NCBI RefSeq assembly: GCF_001544515.1
Contig: NZ_FCOL02000040.1
Coordinates: 1 to 50,565, forward strand
Length of the DNA stretch: 50,565 nt
Direction: 5' to 3'
Source: Caballeronia terrestris
GTDB taxonomy: Bacteria > Pseudomonadota > Gammaproteobacteria > Burkholderiales > Burkholderiaceae
The position numbers and the translations under genes were made by a program. Positions 9,701-17,260 of the stretch are shown piece after piece (positions within the stretch are counted from its first letter, which is position 1; each line of letters opens with the position of its first letter). A model generated the notes under the pieces. It ran no database searches, was not told the origin of the DNA, and worked only from the letters and a program-made list of their open reading frames with translations.

Positions 9701-10196
9701 CGCCCGGCTCCATGCGGATAATGTAGGCAACCTCGCGCTGCAGCCGCTGATTCAGTTCGACCAGAAAATTGGTCGTGCCGGCGGGCGTCCTGTCGATGCT
9801 GTCGACGAACGCCTTGAAGCGCGGCGTCATCTCACGCTTGACGAGATACGGCGCGAGTTCCTCCGCGACGTGTGGCTCGTACTTGAACGGGAACTCCTCG
9901 GCGCTCGGCTCGAGGAAGAAGTCGAACGGGTTGTACACCGCCATCTCGACGACGAGATCGACCGTGATCTTGAACTCGCGCGTCTTCTCAGGGAAGACTA
10001 GGCGCGCCTGGTAGTTCGCGAAGGCGTCCTGCTGCCAGTTGATGAAGTGATCGGCCGGCTCGACCCGCATCGAATACGACACGATCGGCGTGCGGCAATG
10101 GGGTGCGGGCCGCAGCCGCAGCGTTTGCGGCCCAAGCGCCACGAGGCGGTCATAACGGTAGTGCGTGATGTGGTTCAGCGCGACTCGGATCGACAC
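6729..10196 (-). CDS. Transglutaminase core fused to DUF2126 putative amidoligase
   Basis: 1155 residues. Residues 1-100 form the bacterial transglutaminase N-domain. The core has Cys180 in GSCRDTSWLL, His229 in DLHAWCEVYL and Asp245 in GFDPTSG. From about residue 330 the protein is DUF2126, which Pfam names a putative amidoligase; visible landmarks are RLTMGGEPTFVAV, GKWYPGEQLPRWA, NIHPASNWDQLV and HTGTGGGNHFVLGG. A Gly/Ala/Ser-rich stretch (residues ~575-625) interrupts DUF2126 and looks like a flexible linker. The start is preceded by GGAG about 12 bases away. This is the first gene of the operon and its stop overlaps the next start by ATGA. One chain thus pairs an amide-breaking fold with a possible amide-making one. 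Activity has not been shown here. Confidence 0.92.
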   Translation of the reverse strand: MSIRVALNHITHYRYDRLVALGPQTLRLRPAPHCRTPIVSYSMRVEPADHFINWQQDAFANYQARLVFPEKTREFKITVDLVVEMAVYNPFDFFLEPSAEEFPFKYEPHVAEELAPYLVKREMTPRFKAFVDSIDRTPAGTTNFLVELNQRLQREVAYIIRMEPGVQTPEETLEKALGSCRDTSWLLVETLRQLGLAARFVSGYLIQLTPDQRSLDGPSGTEVDFTDLHAWCEVYLPGAGWIGFDPTSGLLAGEGHIPVACTPEPGSAAPISGAVDESEVEFEHLMSVERVLETPRVTKPYTEEVWAAVQAMGAKVDQRLDEMDVRLTMGGEPTFVAVRDRDAAEWNTDALGPTKRGYAVGLMDKLRARYGEGGFLHIGQGKWYPGEQLPRWAMSLYWRADGEPIWSNPSLFADEREPGNYTPADAERFITHLTQKLALDTKHIQPGYEDTFYYLWRERRLPVNVDPFESELDDELERVRLRRVFDAGLSKVTGYVLPITRERDLPMQSPRWVSGPWFFRDDRMYLIPGDSPMGYRLPLESLPWVSKGDYPYQHAHDPFAPPVPLRSAAELRMQYGGGTLAEGGEAGSGVGTGDGAVGAAGAAAGAAGPATSAQASRSPSRGESASWIRRTALCIETRDPARAAGPKVEAEAFGSGKSLLHVFMPPLTELDDYLDLLAAVEATSADLNMKVIIEGYPPPRDVRLKMLQVTPDPGVIEVNIHPASNWDQLVDHTEYLYQSAHETYLSTEKFMTDGRHTGTGGGNHFVLGGATPSDSPFLRRPDLLASLIGYFINHPSLSYLFSGLFLGPTSQAPRVDEARNDQLYELELAFHELQRQLDRLGGRESARIPPWLIDRTLRNLLIDVTGNTHRAEFCIDKLYSPDGPTGRLGLLELRGFEMPPHARMSLVQQLLLRTLVARFWDKPYTTRLTRWGTELHDRFLLGTFIRMDFDDVIAELNEAGYAFDAAWFAPHFEFRFPLVGAIQTSGIELTVRNALEPWHVMGEEGSVGGTVRYVDSSVERLEVHVLGLNDNRYVVTVNGVPLPMQPTGRASEHVAGVRFRAWEQSSALHPSIGVDAPLTFDVVDTWNSRSIGGCRYHVSHPGGRNYATFPVNAYEAESRRRARFFKTGHTPGRMEVGTAQRSLEFPFTLDLRRRR

Positions 10197-10394
10197 ACCT
10201 GGCTCCTCAACGAATTATTGGCAACGACGCCGTTGCAGTTCTGGCGGATTGTACGTCGCAACCTGCGGCGGACAATTTACCGAATGCTAAAAGTCACTGG
10301 ACGGTTCACCGCGTGCAAAGCGACAAAAAAATCCGCGGCACGCGCCTTGCTGACAGCAGTCAGACCGCCCTCTGTCCTCATCCCACTGTCTACC

Positions 10395-11597
10395 ATGAAA
10401 ACATTTCACTGCGAACGCTGCCAACAGCACGTCTTCTTCGAAAACGTGAAATGCGAATCCTGCGCCGCGCTGCTCGGCTACGTACCCGAACTCGCCGAGG
10501 TCTGCGCGTTCGAGCCGGCTGCCGAACAAGGCGAAGGCGTGCCGCTCTGGGTCAATCTCCATGCGACCGCGAACGGCGCGCTCTATAAGCAATGCAATAA
10601 CTACGCGTTGGAGAACGTCTGCAACTGGATGATGCCCGCCGATTCTCCGGACGTGCTCTGTCCCGCGTGCAACCTCAATCACACGATCCCCAATCTTTCC
10701 GTTCCGGAGAACCGCGTCTACTGGTATCGGCTGGAAACGGCCAAGCGGCGTCTGCTCTACGCACTCGCCGCGCTCGGGCTGCACGTCGAGTCGCGCAAGA
10801 GCGATCCCGTCACCGGCTTGCAATTCGAGTTCATGGAAGACGGTGGCGTCGGCGAGAAAGTGCTGACGGGGCATGACAACGGCCTCATCACGATGAACAT
10901 CGCCGAAGCCGACGACGCCCATCGCGAGAAAACGCGCATGGAGATGGGCGAGCCATACCGCACCTTGCTGGGGCATTTCCGGCATGAAATCGGCCACTAC
11001 TATTTCGACCGGCTCATCACCGGCACGCAATGGGAGGCGCCGTTTCGCGAGCGCTTCGGCGACGAGCGCGCGGACTACGGCGAGGCGCTCGCGGCGCACT
11101 ACGAATCGGGACCACCCGCCGACTGGGACATGTCCTACGTGAGCGCGTACGCGACGACGCATCCGTGGGAGGACTGGGCGGAGACGTGGGCGCATTACCT
11201 GCACATCGTCGATACGATCGACACGGCGGCCGCATGCGGTCTGGAACTCAAGCCCGACGACGACAACGAGCCGACCCTCACCGACAGCTCGCCGATCGAA
11301 AGCGAAACCTTCGACAACCTGATGAAACGCTGGTTTCCGCTGACGTACGCGCTCAACAGCCTCAATCGCAGCCTCGGTCTCGCGGACGCGTATCCGTTTA
11401 CGCTCGCGCCTGCGGTCATCGACAAATTGCGCTTCGTTCATAAGGTGATCGCGAAGGCGGGCGAAACATCGCATGAGCCGGTGCAAAAGCAGATCAGCGA
11501 GCCTGGTGTCGAAGTCACGCAAGCGGACGTTGTCCAGGACGCGCCCGCTCCCGCGGACGCCGCACTGAACCCTGAAGGTGGTACAGCAGTTGCTTGA
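10395..11597 (+). CDS. Putative zinc-binding metallopeptidase (Peptidase_Mx type) with N-terminal zinc ribbon
   Basis: 400 residues. A zinc ribbon opens the protein (Cys6, Cys9, Cys20, Cys23), and a second Cys group follows near residues 75-95 (VLCPACN). The peptidase centre is HFRHEIGHYYFDR, with His197, Glu198 and His201 of the HExxH motif; EDWAETWAHYLH about 65 residues later may give the third ligand. There is no signal peptide, so it is probably cytoplasmic. The C-terminal ~30 residues are low complexity. The ATG at 10395 is the first that keeps the ribbon intact; a weak ribosome site precedes it. It is transcribed divergently from the DUF2126 operon across ~200 bases and 65 bases ahead of another transglutaminase gene, implying shared function. 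Confidence 0.85.
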   Translation: MKTFHCERCQQHVFFENVKCESCAALLGYVPELAEVCAFEPAAEQGEGVPLWVNLHATANGALYKQCNNYALENVCNWMMPADSPDVLCPACNLNHTIPNLSVPENRVYWYRLETAKRRLLYALAALGLHVESRKSDPVTGLQFEFMEDGGVGEKVLTGHDNGLITMNIAEADDAHREKTRMEMGEPYRTLLGHFRHEIGHYYFDRLITGTQWEAPFRERFGDERADYGEALAAHYESGPPADWDMSYVSAYATTHPWEDWAETWAHYLHIVDTIDTAAACGLELKPDDDNEPTLTDSSPIESETFDNLMKRWFPLTYALNSLNRSLGLADAYPFTLAPAVIDKLRFVHKVIAKAGETSHEPVQKQISEPGVEVTQADVVQDAPAPADAALNPEGGTAVA

Positions 11598-11600
11598 TTG

Positions 11601-11625
11601 CAAAAGCCGCGAACGGCATCTTTTG
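11601..11625 (+). terminator. Weak hairpin after the metallopeptidase gene
   Basis: CAAAAG plus CCG pairs with CGG and CTTTTG around a CGAA loop, with a short bulge, followed by GTGATTTTC. It starts three bases after the stop codon. The stem is imperfect and the T-run interrupted, so it may only attenuate transcription into the transglutaminase gene 38 bases on. Confidence 0.3.
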
Positions 11626-11662
11626 TGATTTTCATCCTGCACCAACCTGAAAGGGCACTTCG

Positions 11663-12469
11663 ATGAGACTGCGCGTCGGTTACGAACTGGTTTTCGAGTG
11701 TCCGCAGCCAACGCCGATGTTGCTGATGCTCAACACGCATTACTCGCGTGCGCAAGACATGGTCGTGCCGGATCACATCTATACCAATCCGCTCGTACCG
11801 CTGCGGCAATACCAGGACCTGTTCGGCAATCTCTGCACGCGGCTGACCGCGCCGCCCGGCGTGCTCACGCTCTCCGCGCACGGTGTCTTCGAAGTCCCGC
11901 CGCATCACGAACTGCCCGACCTGAACGGCTATCAGCACAGCATCGAAGAACTGCCCGACGAATGCATGGTCTACCTGCTCGGCAGCCGATACTGCGAGAC
12001 GGATCTTCTCTCTAACGCCGCGTGGCAGATGTTCGGCCACATGCCGCTCGGACGCGATCGCGTGCAGGCGATCTGCAACTACGTGCACAACCATATTCAC
12101 TTCGACTACAACTGCGCGCGGCCGACCAAGACCGCCTTCGAGACCTGGAAGGACGGTGTGGGCGTCTGCCGCGACTACGCGCATCTGGCCGTCGCGCTAT
12201 GCCGCGCGATGAACATTCCGGCGCGCTACTGCACCGGCTACATCAGCGACGTGGGCCTGCCGCCGCCCTACGCGCCGATGGACTTCTGCGCGTGGTTCGA
12301 GGCGTATCTCGGCGGCACGTGGCACACGTTCGACCCGCGCAACAACGCGCCGCGTACCGGACGCATCCTGATGGCGCGCGGCCGCGATGCCGCCGATGTC
12401 GCGATCAGCAATACGTTCGGTACATCGCTGCTGCGCAGCTTTCTGGTCGTCTGCGAGCCGGATTACTGA
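11663..12469 (+). CDS. Transglutaminase-like protein with Cys in place of the catalytic His
   Basis: 268 residues: an N-domain with an ordinary Burkholderia-type start (MRLRVGYELVFECPQPTPM) and a transglutaminase core. The nucleophile region is GVCRDYAHLAVALCRAMNIPARYCTGY with Cys169. Where the two paralogues in this window have HAW, this protein has DFCAWFEAYL (Cys209); the Asp is kept (Asp224 in TFDPRNN) and a His lies at 221. The substitution could mean a changed or lost triad; I have some memory of Ser or Cys variants here in relatives, so it may mark a subfamily. It follows the metallopeptidase gene on the same strand and converges, 18 bases apart, on the alpha-E gene. Confidence 0.88.
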   Translation: MRLRVGYELVFECPQPTPMLLMLNTHYSRAQDMVVPDHIYTNPLVPLRQYQDLFGNLCTRLTAPPGVLTLSAHGVFEVPPHHELPDLNGYQHSIEELPDECMVYLLGSRYCETDLLSNAAWQMFGHMPLGRDRVQAICNYVHNHIHFDYNCARPTKTAFETWKDGVGVCRDYAHLAVALCRAMNIPARYCTGYISDVGLPPPYAPMDFCAWFEAYLGGTWHTFDPRNNAPRTGRILMARGRDAADVAISNTFGTSLLRSFLVVCEPDY

Positions 12470-12488
12470 GCGGGCCTCTTCCCGGTGC

Positions 12489-13517
12489 TCATGCCACCGG
12501 CGGCGTGGGCTCCAGCTTCTGCTTCTGCGTTTGCCCTTCTTGCGACCGCGATTGCGACTGAGCGCCTTGGTCCGGTGCAAGCGGCACCAGGAAGTCACGG
12601 CTGATGCGGCTCGCGAGATCGTTCACACGTGCAAGAAAATCGACGAGATAGGCATGCAGTCCGCTATCCATGATGTCCTGGATGCGGCCGTCGGCGAGTT
12701 CCTGACACAGCGCGACCGCGAGCCTCGACGTCTCCGAACTGCGACCGTTCATCACGCGACCGATCAGGTGCTGCACTTCCGCGATACTCGCCGCAAGCGA
12801 ACGCGGCCAGTCGACGTACAGGATCAGCAGCCCCGCGACGCGCTCCGGCGTAATCACATCGCGATACACCTTGCGGTACACCTCGAAGCCCGACACCGAA
12901 CGCAGCACCGCCGTCCAGTGGTAGTAATCGAAGGGTTGCGCCGACGTATCCGCGCGCTGCTCCAGCATCTCGAACTTCACGTCGAGAATGCGCGCCGTGT
13001 TGTCCGCGCGTTCGATGAACGTGCCGAGGCGCATGAACCAGAACGCATCATCCTTGACGAGCGTGCCGAGTTGCACGCCGCGCGACAGGTGCGAGCGGAA
13101 CTTGACCCATTCGAGGAACTCGTAGGGATCGCGTTCGAGCACACCGTCGGCGAGCAGGCGCTGCGCATCGAGCCACGTCGTGTTGAGGCTTTCCCACAGC
13201 TCGCTGTTGGTCGAACTGCGCACGGCGCGCGCGTTCTCGCGAGCCGCGCGCAGGCAACTCATGATCGACGACGGATTCGACAGGTCGCGCGCCATGAAAT
13301 CGATGACGTCGCGGTTGCTCATGCCTTGATGCCCGGCGGCATAGTCGCCGGAGAGCTCCGAAATCGACAGCATCGCGCGCCAGCCCAGTTCCGCGTATTC
13401 GTCGGATTGGGGCAGCAGCGACAACTGGTAATTCGCGTCGAGCATCCGGGCGGTGTTTTCGGCGCGCTCGGTATAGCGCGCCATCCAGAAAAGATGATCC
13501 GCGGTACGGCTCAGCAT
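12489..13517 (-). CDS. Alpha-E domain protein (COG2307 type)
   Basis: 342 residues, mostly helical, with the family's opening motif SRTADHLFWMARYTERAENTAR and an internal echo FIERADNTARILDVKFEML. The function of alpha-E is not established; it almost always accompanies circularly permuted ATP-grasp and transglutaminase genes. Here it is the unfused version of the C-terminal half of the 4099-6732 protein. I chose the ATG at 13517 over an upstream start at 13595, because the family motif begins two residues after it. The C-terminal ~25 residues are Gln/Ser-rich and look disordered. It is read after the ATP-grasp gene, 82 bases downstream on the same strand, and is probably in one transcript with it. 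Confidence 0.88.
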   Translation of the reverse strand: MLSRTADHLFWMARYTERAENTARMLDANYQLSLLPQSDEYAELGWRAMLSISELSGDYAAGHQGMSNRDVIDFMARDLSNPSSIMSCLRAARENARAVRSSTNSELWESLNTTWLDAQRLLADGVLERDPYEFLEWVKFRSHLSRGVQLGTLVKDDAFWFMRLGTFIERADNTARILDVKFEMLEQRADTSAQPFDYYHWTAVLRSVSGFEVYRKVYRDVITPERVAGLLILYVDWPRSLAASIAEVQHLIGRVMNGRSSETSRLAVALCQELADGRIQDIMDSGLHAYLVDFLARVNDLASRISRDFLVPLAPDQGAQSQSRSQEGQTQKQKLEPTPPVA

Positions 13518-13599
13518 GGGTGGTCCAGTCCTCTTGTTCGACTCTTTGTTGAATGGTCCGACGTGCTTCTTCCAGCGTTCCAGCGCTGATTCCAACGCT

Positions 13600-15087
13600 T
13601 CAGCGCTCGAGCACCCACGTATCCTTCGTGCCGCCGCCCTGCGACGAATTCACGACGAGCGACCCTTCGCGCAACGCCACGCGCGTGAGACCGCCCGGCA
13701 CCATGCGCACCTGGTTGCCCGACAGCACGAAGGGCCGCAAGTCGATGTGGCGCGGCGCGATGCCCGCTTCCACGTAGGTCGGACAGGTCGAGAGCGCGAG
13801 CGTCGGCTGGGCGATGTACTTCGCCGGATTGGCGACGAGCGCCGCGCGGAACGCCTCGATCTCCGCTTTCGTCGATGCCGGCCCGACGAGCATGCCATAG
13901 CCGCCCGCGCCGTGCGTTTCCTTCACGACCAGTTCGTGCAGGTTGTCGAGAACGTGACCGAGATCATCGGCTTTGCGGCACATCCACGTCGGCACGTTGT
14001 TGAGGATCGGTTCCTCGCCGAGATAGAAGCGCACCATGTCCGGCACGTAGGGGTAGATCGACTTGTCGTCGGCGATGCCCGTGCCTACCGCGTTGCACAG
14101 CGACACGTTGCCCGCGCGATACGCCGCGATCAGGCCCGGCACGCCGAGGGTCGAATCCGCGCGGAAGACGTTCGGGTCGAGGAAGTCGTCGTCCAGGCGC
14201 CGGTAAATCACGTCGACCCTCTGCGGACCCTGCGTCGTGCGCATGTAGACGTGATCGTTATCGACGAAGAGGTCCTGCCCTTCGACCAGCTCCACGCCCA
14301 TCTGCTGCGCAAGGAACGCGTGCTCGAAGTATGCCGAGTTGTACATGCCCGGCGTCAGGACGACGATACCGGGGTTGTCGACTCCATCGGGTGCGGCGGC
14401 GCGCAGCGTGTCGAGCAGCAGGTCGGGATAGTGCGCGACCGGCGCCACGCGATTGCGCGCGAAGAGATCCGGGAAGAGCCGCATCATCATCTTGCGGTTC
14501 TCAAGCATGTACGAGACACCCGACGGCACGCGCAGGTTGTCCTCGAGCACATAGAACTCGCCCTGCCCCGCCCGCACGATGTCGATGCCCGCGATATGCG
14601 CATAGATATCGCGCACGACGTTCACGCCGACCATCTCCGGCCGGTACTGTGCATTGTTCAGGATCTGCTCGGCGGGAATGATGCCCGCGCGAATGATCTC
14701 CTGCTCGTGATAGACATCGTGGATGAAGCGGTTGAGCGCGTTCACGCGCTGTCGCAGGCCGCGTTCGAGCGCCGCCCATTCAGCGGCGGGAAAGATGCGC
14801 GGGATCACGTCGAAGGGAATCGTGCGTTCTGCATCGACGCCGGGCTCGTCCTTCGCGCCATACACGGCGAACGTGATGCCGACGCGCCGGAAGTTGAGGT
14901 CCGCTTCGGCTCGCTTGTTGCGGATCTGCTGCTCGCTTTGCGTCGCGAGCCAGTTCATGAATTCGAGGTAGTGTGTGCGCGGATCGCCCGCACCGCGAAA
15001 TGCCGCGGGCGGCACACCGGCCGCCTGCAAGTCGGATCGCTCGAACATCTCGTTGAAGAATGCTTGCGTCATAAACCGGTCTTCCAT
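13600..15087 (-). CDS. Circularly permuted ATP-grasp protein (COG2308 type)
   Basis: About 495 residues. Family landmarks in order: RIFPAAEWAALERGLRQRVNALN, NAQYRPEMVGVNV, YVLEDNLRVPSGVSYMLENR, VLTPGMYNSAYFEHAFLAQQ, VIYRRLDDDFLDP, RAGNVSLCNAVGTG, and VVKETHGAGGYGMLVGP near residue 385, the Lys/Gly-rich nucleotide loop. LRPFVL and VRMVPGGLTR follow. All these look intact, so this is the better candidate of the two ATP-grasp proteins for real ATP-dependent ligation. ATG 15087 and ATG 15072 are both possible starts; neither has a strong ribosome site. It heads a two-gene minus-strand unit with the alpha-E gene, separated by 397 bases from the divergent hydrolase gene. Confidence 0.88.
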   Translation of the reverse strand: MEDRFMTQAFFNEMFERSDLQAAGVPPAAFRGAGDPRTHYLEFMNWLATQSEQQIRNKRAEADLNFRRVGITFAVYGAKDEPGVDAERTIPFDVIPRIFPAAEWAALERGLRQRVNALNRFIHDVYHEQEIIRAGIIPAEQILNNAQYRPEMVGVNVVRDIYAHIAGIDIVRAGQGEFYVLEDNLRVPSGVSYMLENRKMMMRLFPDLFARNRVAPVAHYPDLLLDTLRAAAPDGVDNPGIVVLTPGMYNSAYFEHAFLAQQMGVELVEGQDLFVDNDHVYMRTTQGPQRVDVIYRRLDDDFLDPNVFRADSTLGVPGLIAAYRAGNVSLCNAVGTGIADDKSIYPYVPDMVRFYLGEEPILNNVPTWMCRKADDLGHVLDNLHELVVKETHGAGGYGMLVGPASTKAEIEAFRAALVANPAKYIAQPTLALSTCPTYVEAGIAPRHIDLRPFVLSGNQVRMVPGGLTRVALREGSLVVNSSQGGGTKDTWVLER

Positions 15088-15484
15088 GTGAAGTGCCTGC
15101 CGGATCGACTCCGGCCTTCTTGTGCCTGCCTTCAGTACGCGCGCAATCGGTGCACCGGACTGGGGCCGGTGCTTCATGTGCGGCGCGTGCCCAAAGCGCG
15201 ATGCACATATTCTTCCCCGACAAAAAGAGCGACAACGCGCGATGCACAACGCGTTGCGTCATCCGTCGCCGCGCCCCAGTCGATTTAACTCTTTGGTTAA
15301 AGCAACAAGCGCGCCATGTGAGCCGCGCTTGATGGGCGGGTCTTGCATGGCGTGGCGCGTACGGAATTGCGCGGCGATCGGTGGAACGCGTGTAATCAGG
15401 CGGACGCACCAGCACGGGGCAAGATTTGCACCCGGCTTCGTTTTATCCTTGGCGTTCGTCAACTTATCGAGGCCGAAGCCACTC
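15088..15484. other. Divergent intergenic region
   Basis: This gap separates the ATP-grasp operon (-) from the hydrolase gene (+) and should hold both promoters. I see no convincing -35/-10 pair. The one clear element is the inverted repeat at 15284-15301, listed separately. GC-rich open frames across it have no family resemblance. Confidence 0.5.
15284..15301. promoter_or_regulatory. Inverted repeat TTTAAC-N6-GTTAAA, possible operator
   Basis: Two perfect six-base arms are separated by six bases, in an AT-rich island within a GC-rich gap between divergent genes. The size and symmetry fit a dimeric repressor or activator site. No regulator gene is adjacent, so assignment to either flanking gene is speculative. 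Confidence 0.3.
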
Positions 15485-16315
15485 ATGACCGGCGTTCTCT
15501 TCCTGCCTGAATCGTTCGAATTCGATGGCCAGACCGTCCGCTACGGCGTGATCGGGTCAGGCGAGCCGATGGTGTTCGTCCACGGCACGCCGTTTTCGTC
15601 GCAAGTGTGGCGACGCATCGCGCCGATCGCGGCACGCACGCGGCGCGTCTTCTATTTCGATCTGCTCGGCTACGGGATGTCGGAGCAGCGCGATGGGCAG
15701 GACGTGTCGCTCGGCGTGCAGAACCGGCTGCTTGCCGCGCTGCTCAAGCACTGGCGGATCGACAGGCCCGACATCGTCGCCCACGACTTCGGCGGGGCGA
15801 CGGCGCTGCGGGCCGCGCTCCTGAACGGCTGCGAATACCGGTCGCTGCTGCTGATCGATCCGGTGGCGGTCGCGCCGTGGGGCTCGCCGTTCGTGCGACA
15901 CGTGCGCCAGCACGAGGCGGCGTTCGCGGGCGTGCCGGCGTACATCCATCAGGCGATGCTCGACGCGTATCTGCAAGGCGCGGTGCACCGTCCGCTCGAT
16001 GCCCAGACGCTGCGCATCCATTCGTCGCCGTGGACGGGCGCGACGGGGCAAGCGGCGTTCTATCGGCAGATCGCGCAGATGGACCAGCGCTACACCGACG
16101 AAGTCGAGCCGGGGTACGGGACGCTGCGTTGCCCGGTATCGATTCTGTGGGGCGAGGAGGACGGCTGGATTCCGATCGAACGCGGTGAAGCGCTCGCGGC
16201 GATGATTCCCGGCGCGCGCTTCACGCGTGTGGCTGGCTCAGGTCATTTGATGCAGGAGGACGCGCCGGAAGCGATCGTCGGGGAGTTGCTTGCCTTCATG
16301 CAGTCGGAGGCCTGA
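15485..16315 (+). CDS. Alpha/beta hydrolase with Asp nucleophile (haloalkane dehalogenase / epoxide hydrolase type)
   Basis: 276 residues with the alpha/beta-hydrolase order: VFVHGTPF gives the oxyanion-hole HGxP, VAHDFGGATALR the nucleophile elbow, a cap region near residues 130-200, WGEEDGWIP the acid region and GSGHLMQEDAPE the catalytic His254. The nucleophile is Asp101 rather than Ser, as in haloalkane dehalogenases, epoxide hydrolases and fluoroacetate dehalogenases. The substrate cannot be told. The ATG at 15485 is used because the family N-terminus begins there; the frame continues upstream through unrelated sequence. It stands alone, divergent from the ATP-grasp gene and followed by ~190 bases before the receiver gene. 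Confidence 0.85.
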   Translation: MTGVLFLPESFEFDGQTVRYGVIGSGEPMVFVHGTPFSSQVWRRIAPIAARTRRVFYFDLLGYGMSEQRDGQDVSLGVQNRLLAALLKHWRIDRPDIVAHDFGGATALRAALLNGCEYRSLLLIDPVAVAPWGSPFVRHVRQHEAAFAGVPAYIHQAMLDAYLQGAVHRPLDAQTLRIHSSPWTGATGQAAFYRQIAQMDQRYTDEVEPGYGTLRCPVSILWGEEDGWIPIERGEALAAMIPGARFTRVAGSGHLMQEDAPEAIVGELLAFMQSEA

Positions 16316-16509
16316 ACGCGACCCTGGCCCAAATAGTGCATTTCGTAGCCACCTGATAGCGGCGCGCACGTCCAGACGGGCCGCGCGCCCGATAAATGCC
16401 CCGGCGCAGTGCGTTCGTCGTCCCAAGCTGGTGCACGACGCTGCTGCGATGCACAAGAACGGCATCCAATGAAGTCAAAAATGCCATCCCCGACCCTGAC
16501 GAGGATTAC

Positions 16510-16965
16510 GTGAACAATCGCGCGTCCGAACCGAGCCTGGCACGATATGCACTCTGGAATCGCAAGCACAAACGCAACACGTCGAAGTCGAAACGCGTAC
16601 TCGTCGCCGATGCCGACAAGGCACTCGGCGAGTCGCTCGTGTCGTTGTTTGCGCTGAAGGGATTTGCCTCGCAGTACGTGCTCGACGTAGCGTCGCTACG
16701 AACGATCGTTCGAACGTGGCAGCCGCAGGTGATCTTTCTCGACACGCGCATCGGCGCATGCGGCAACTACGCGCTCGTGCGCGAACTGCACGCGATCAAC
16801 GAGGAACCGGCGAGTCACATCATCGCGATGAGCGGGTTTTTGCCGGAGGAACCGGTTCATCTGCTGAAGGAAGCGGGCTACGACGGACATTGCCGTCGGC
16901 CGTGCGCCGTCTGGCAAATGACCGATCTGCTCGACGAAGCCTTCGCGCCGGGGACGCCGCGCTGA
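16510..16965 (+). CDS. Stand-alone receiver-domain (CheY-like) protein
   Basis: About 151 residues: a ~35-residue basic N-terminus and one receiver domain. VLVADADKAL gives the acidic pair, VIFLDTRIGACGNY the phosphoacceptor Asp, and HIIAMSGF the conserved Ser/Thr after strand 4. At the usual Lys-Pro after strand 5 the sequence reads HCRRPCAVW, so Lys appears to be Arg. No output domain follows, so it would act by protein contact. No histidine kinase is encoded nearby. I chose the GTG at 16510 because GAGG lies just before it; an in-frame ATG at 16396 would add unrelated sequence. It ends three bases from the convergent small gene. Confidence 0.75.
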   Translation: MNNRASEPSLARYALWNRKHKRNTSKSKRVLVADADKALGESLVSLFALKGFASQYVLDVASLRTIVRTWQPQVIFLDTRIGACGNYALVRELHAINEEPASHIIAMSGFLPEEPVHLLKEAGYDGHCRRPCAVWQMTDLLDEAFAPGTPR

Positions 16966-16968
16966 GAT

Positions 16969-17208
16969 TTAGTTGGCGGGATGCTGGGCGACGCTCGTCG
17001 CGTCGTGCGATGACGGTTGCGGTTGCGGCGTGAGTGCGAAACCGGCGGGAGCGGCATCGCTGGCGGCAACGGTTCTCTCTACGGTGCCCGGATCGGTCAC
17101 CTGCGCGTGCTTGCCGCCGCCACCGTAGCTCACGATCATGAGCGTGGCGAACACGGCGACGCCGACCAGAACCGCTACGACGGCAAATCCCTGACTCTTC
17201 TTCCGCAT
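16969..17208 (-). CDS. Small membrane-anchored protein, function unknown
   Basis: 79 residues. Residues 1-6 are basic (MRKKSQ), residues 7-27 form one hydrophobic segment (FAVVAVLVGVAVFATLMIVS), and the rest is a polar Pro/Ser/Thr/Gln-rich tail expected in the periplasm. GGGAAG seven bases upstream supports the start. No known family is recognised. It lies between the receiver gene (convergent) and the diguanylate cyclase, 52 bases downstream of the latter's stop on the same strand, so it could be co-transcribed with it. Confidence 0.6.
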   Translation of the reverse strand: MRKKSQGFAVVAVLVGVAVFATLMIVSYGGGGKHAQVTDPGTVERTVAASDAAPAGFALTPQPQPSSHDATSVAQHPAN

Positions 17209-17260
17209 ATTTCTTCCCGATTCCGATTCGATATTTTCACGCGCATCTTAAACACAACCC

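Noticed and set aside
10287..11711. 474-codon open frame on the - strand opposite the metallopeptidase
   Set aside because: No motif; the + strand protein has HExxH and zinc-ribbon signatures.
13516..15288. 590-codon open frame on the + strand opposite the ATP-grasp gene
   Set aside because: Arg/His-rich sequence typical of antisense frames in GC-rich DNA; the minus strand encodes a recognisable enzyme.
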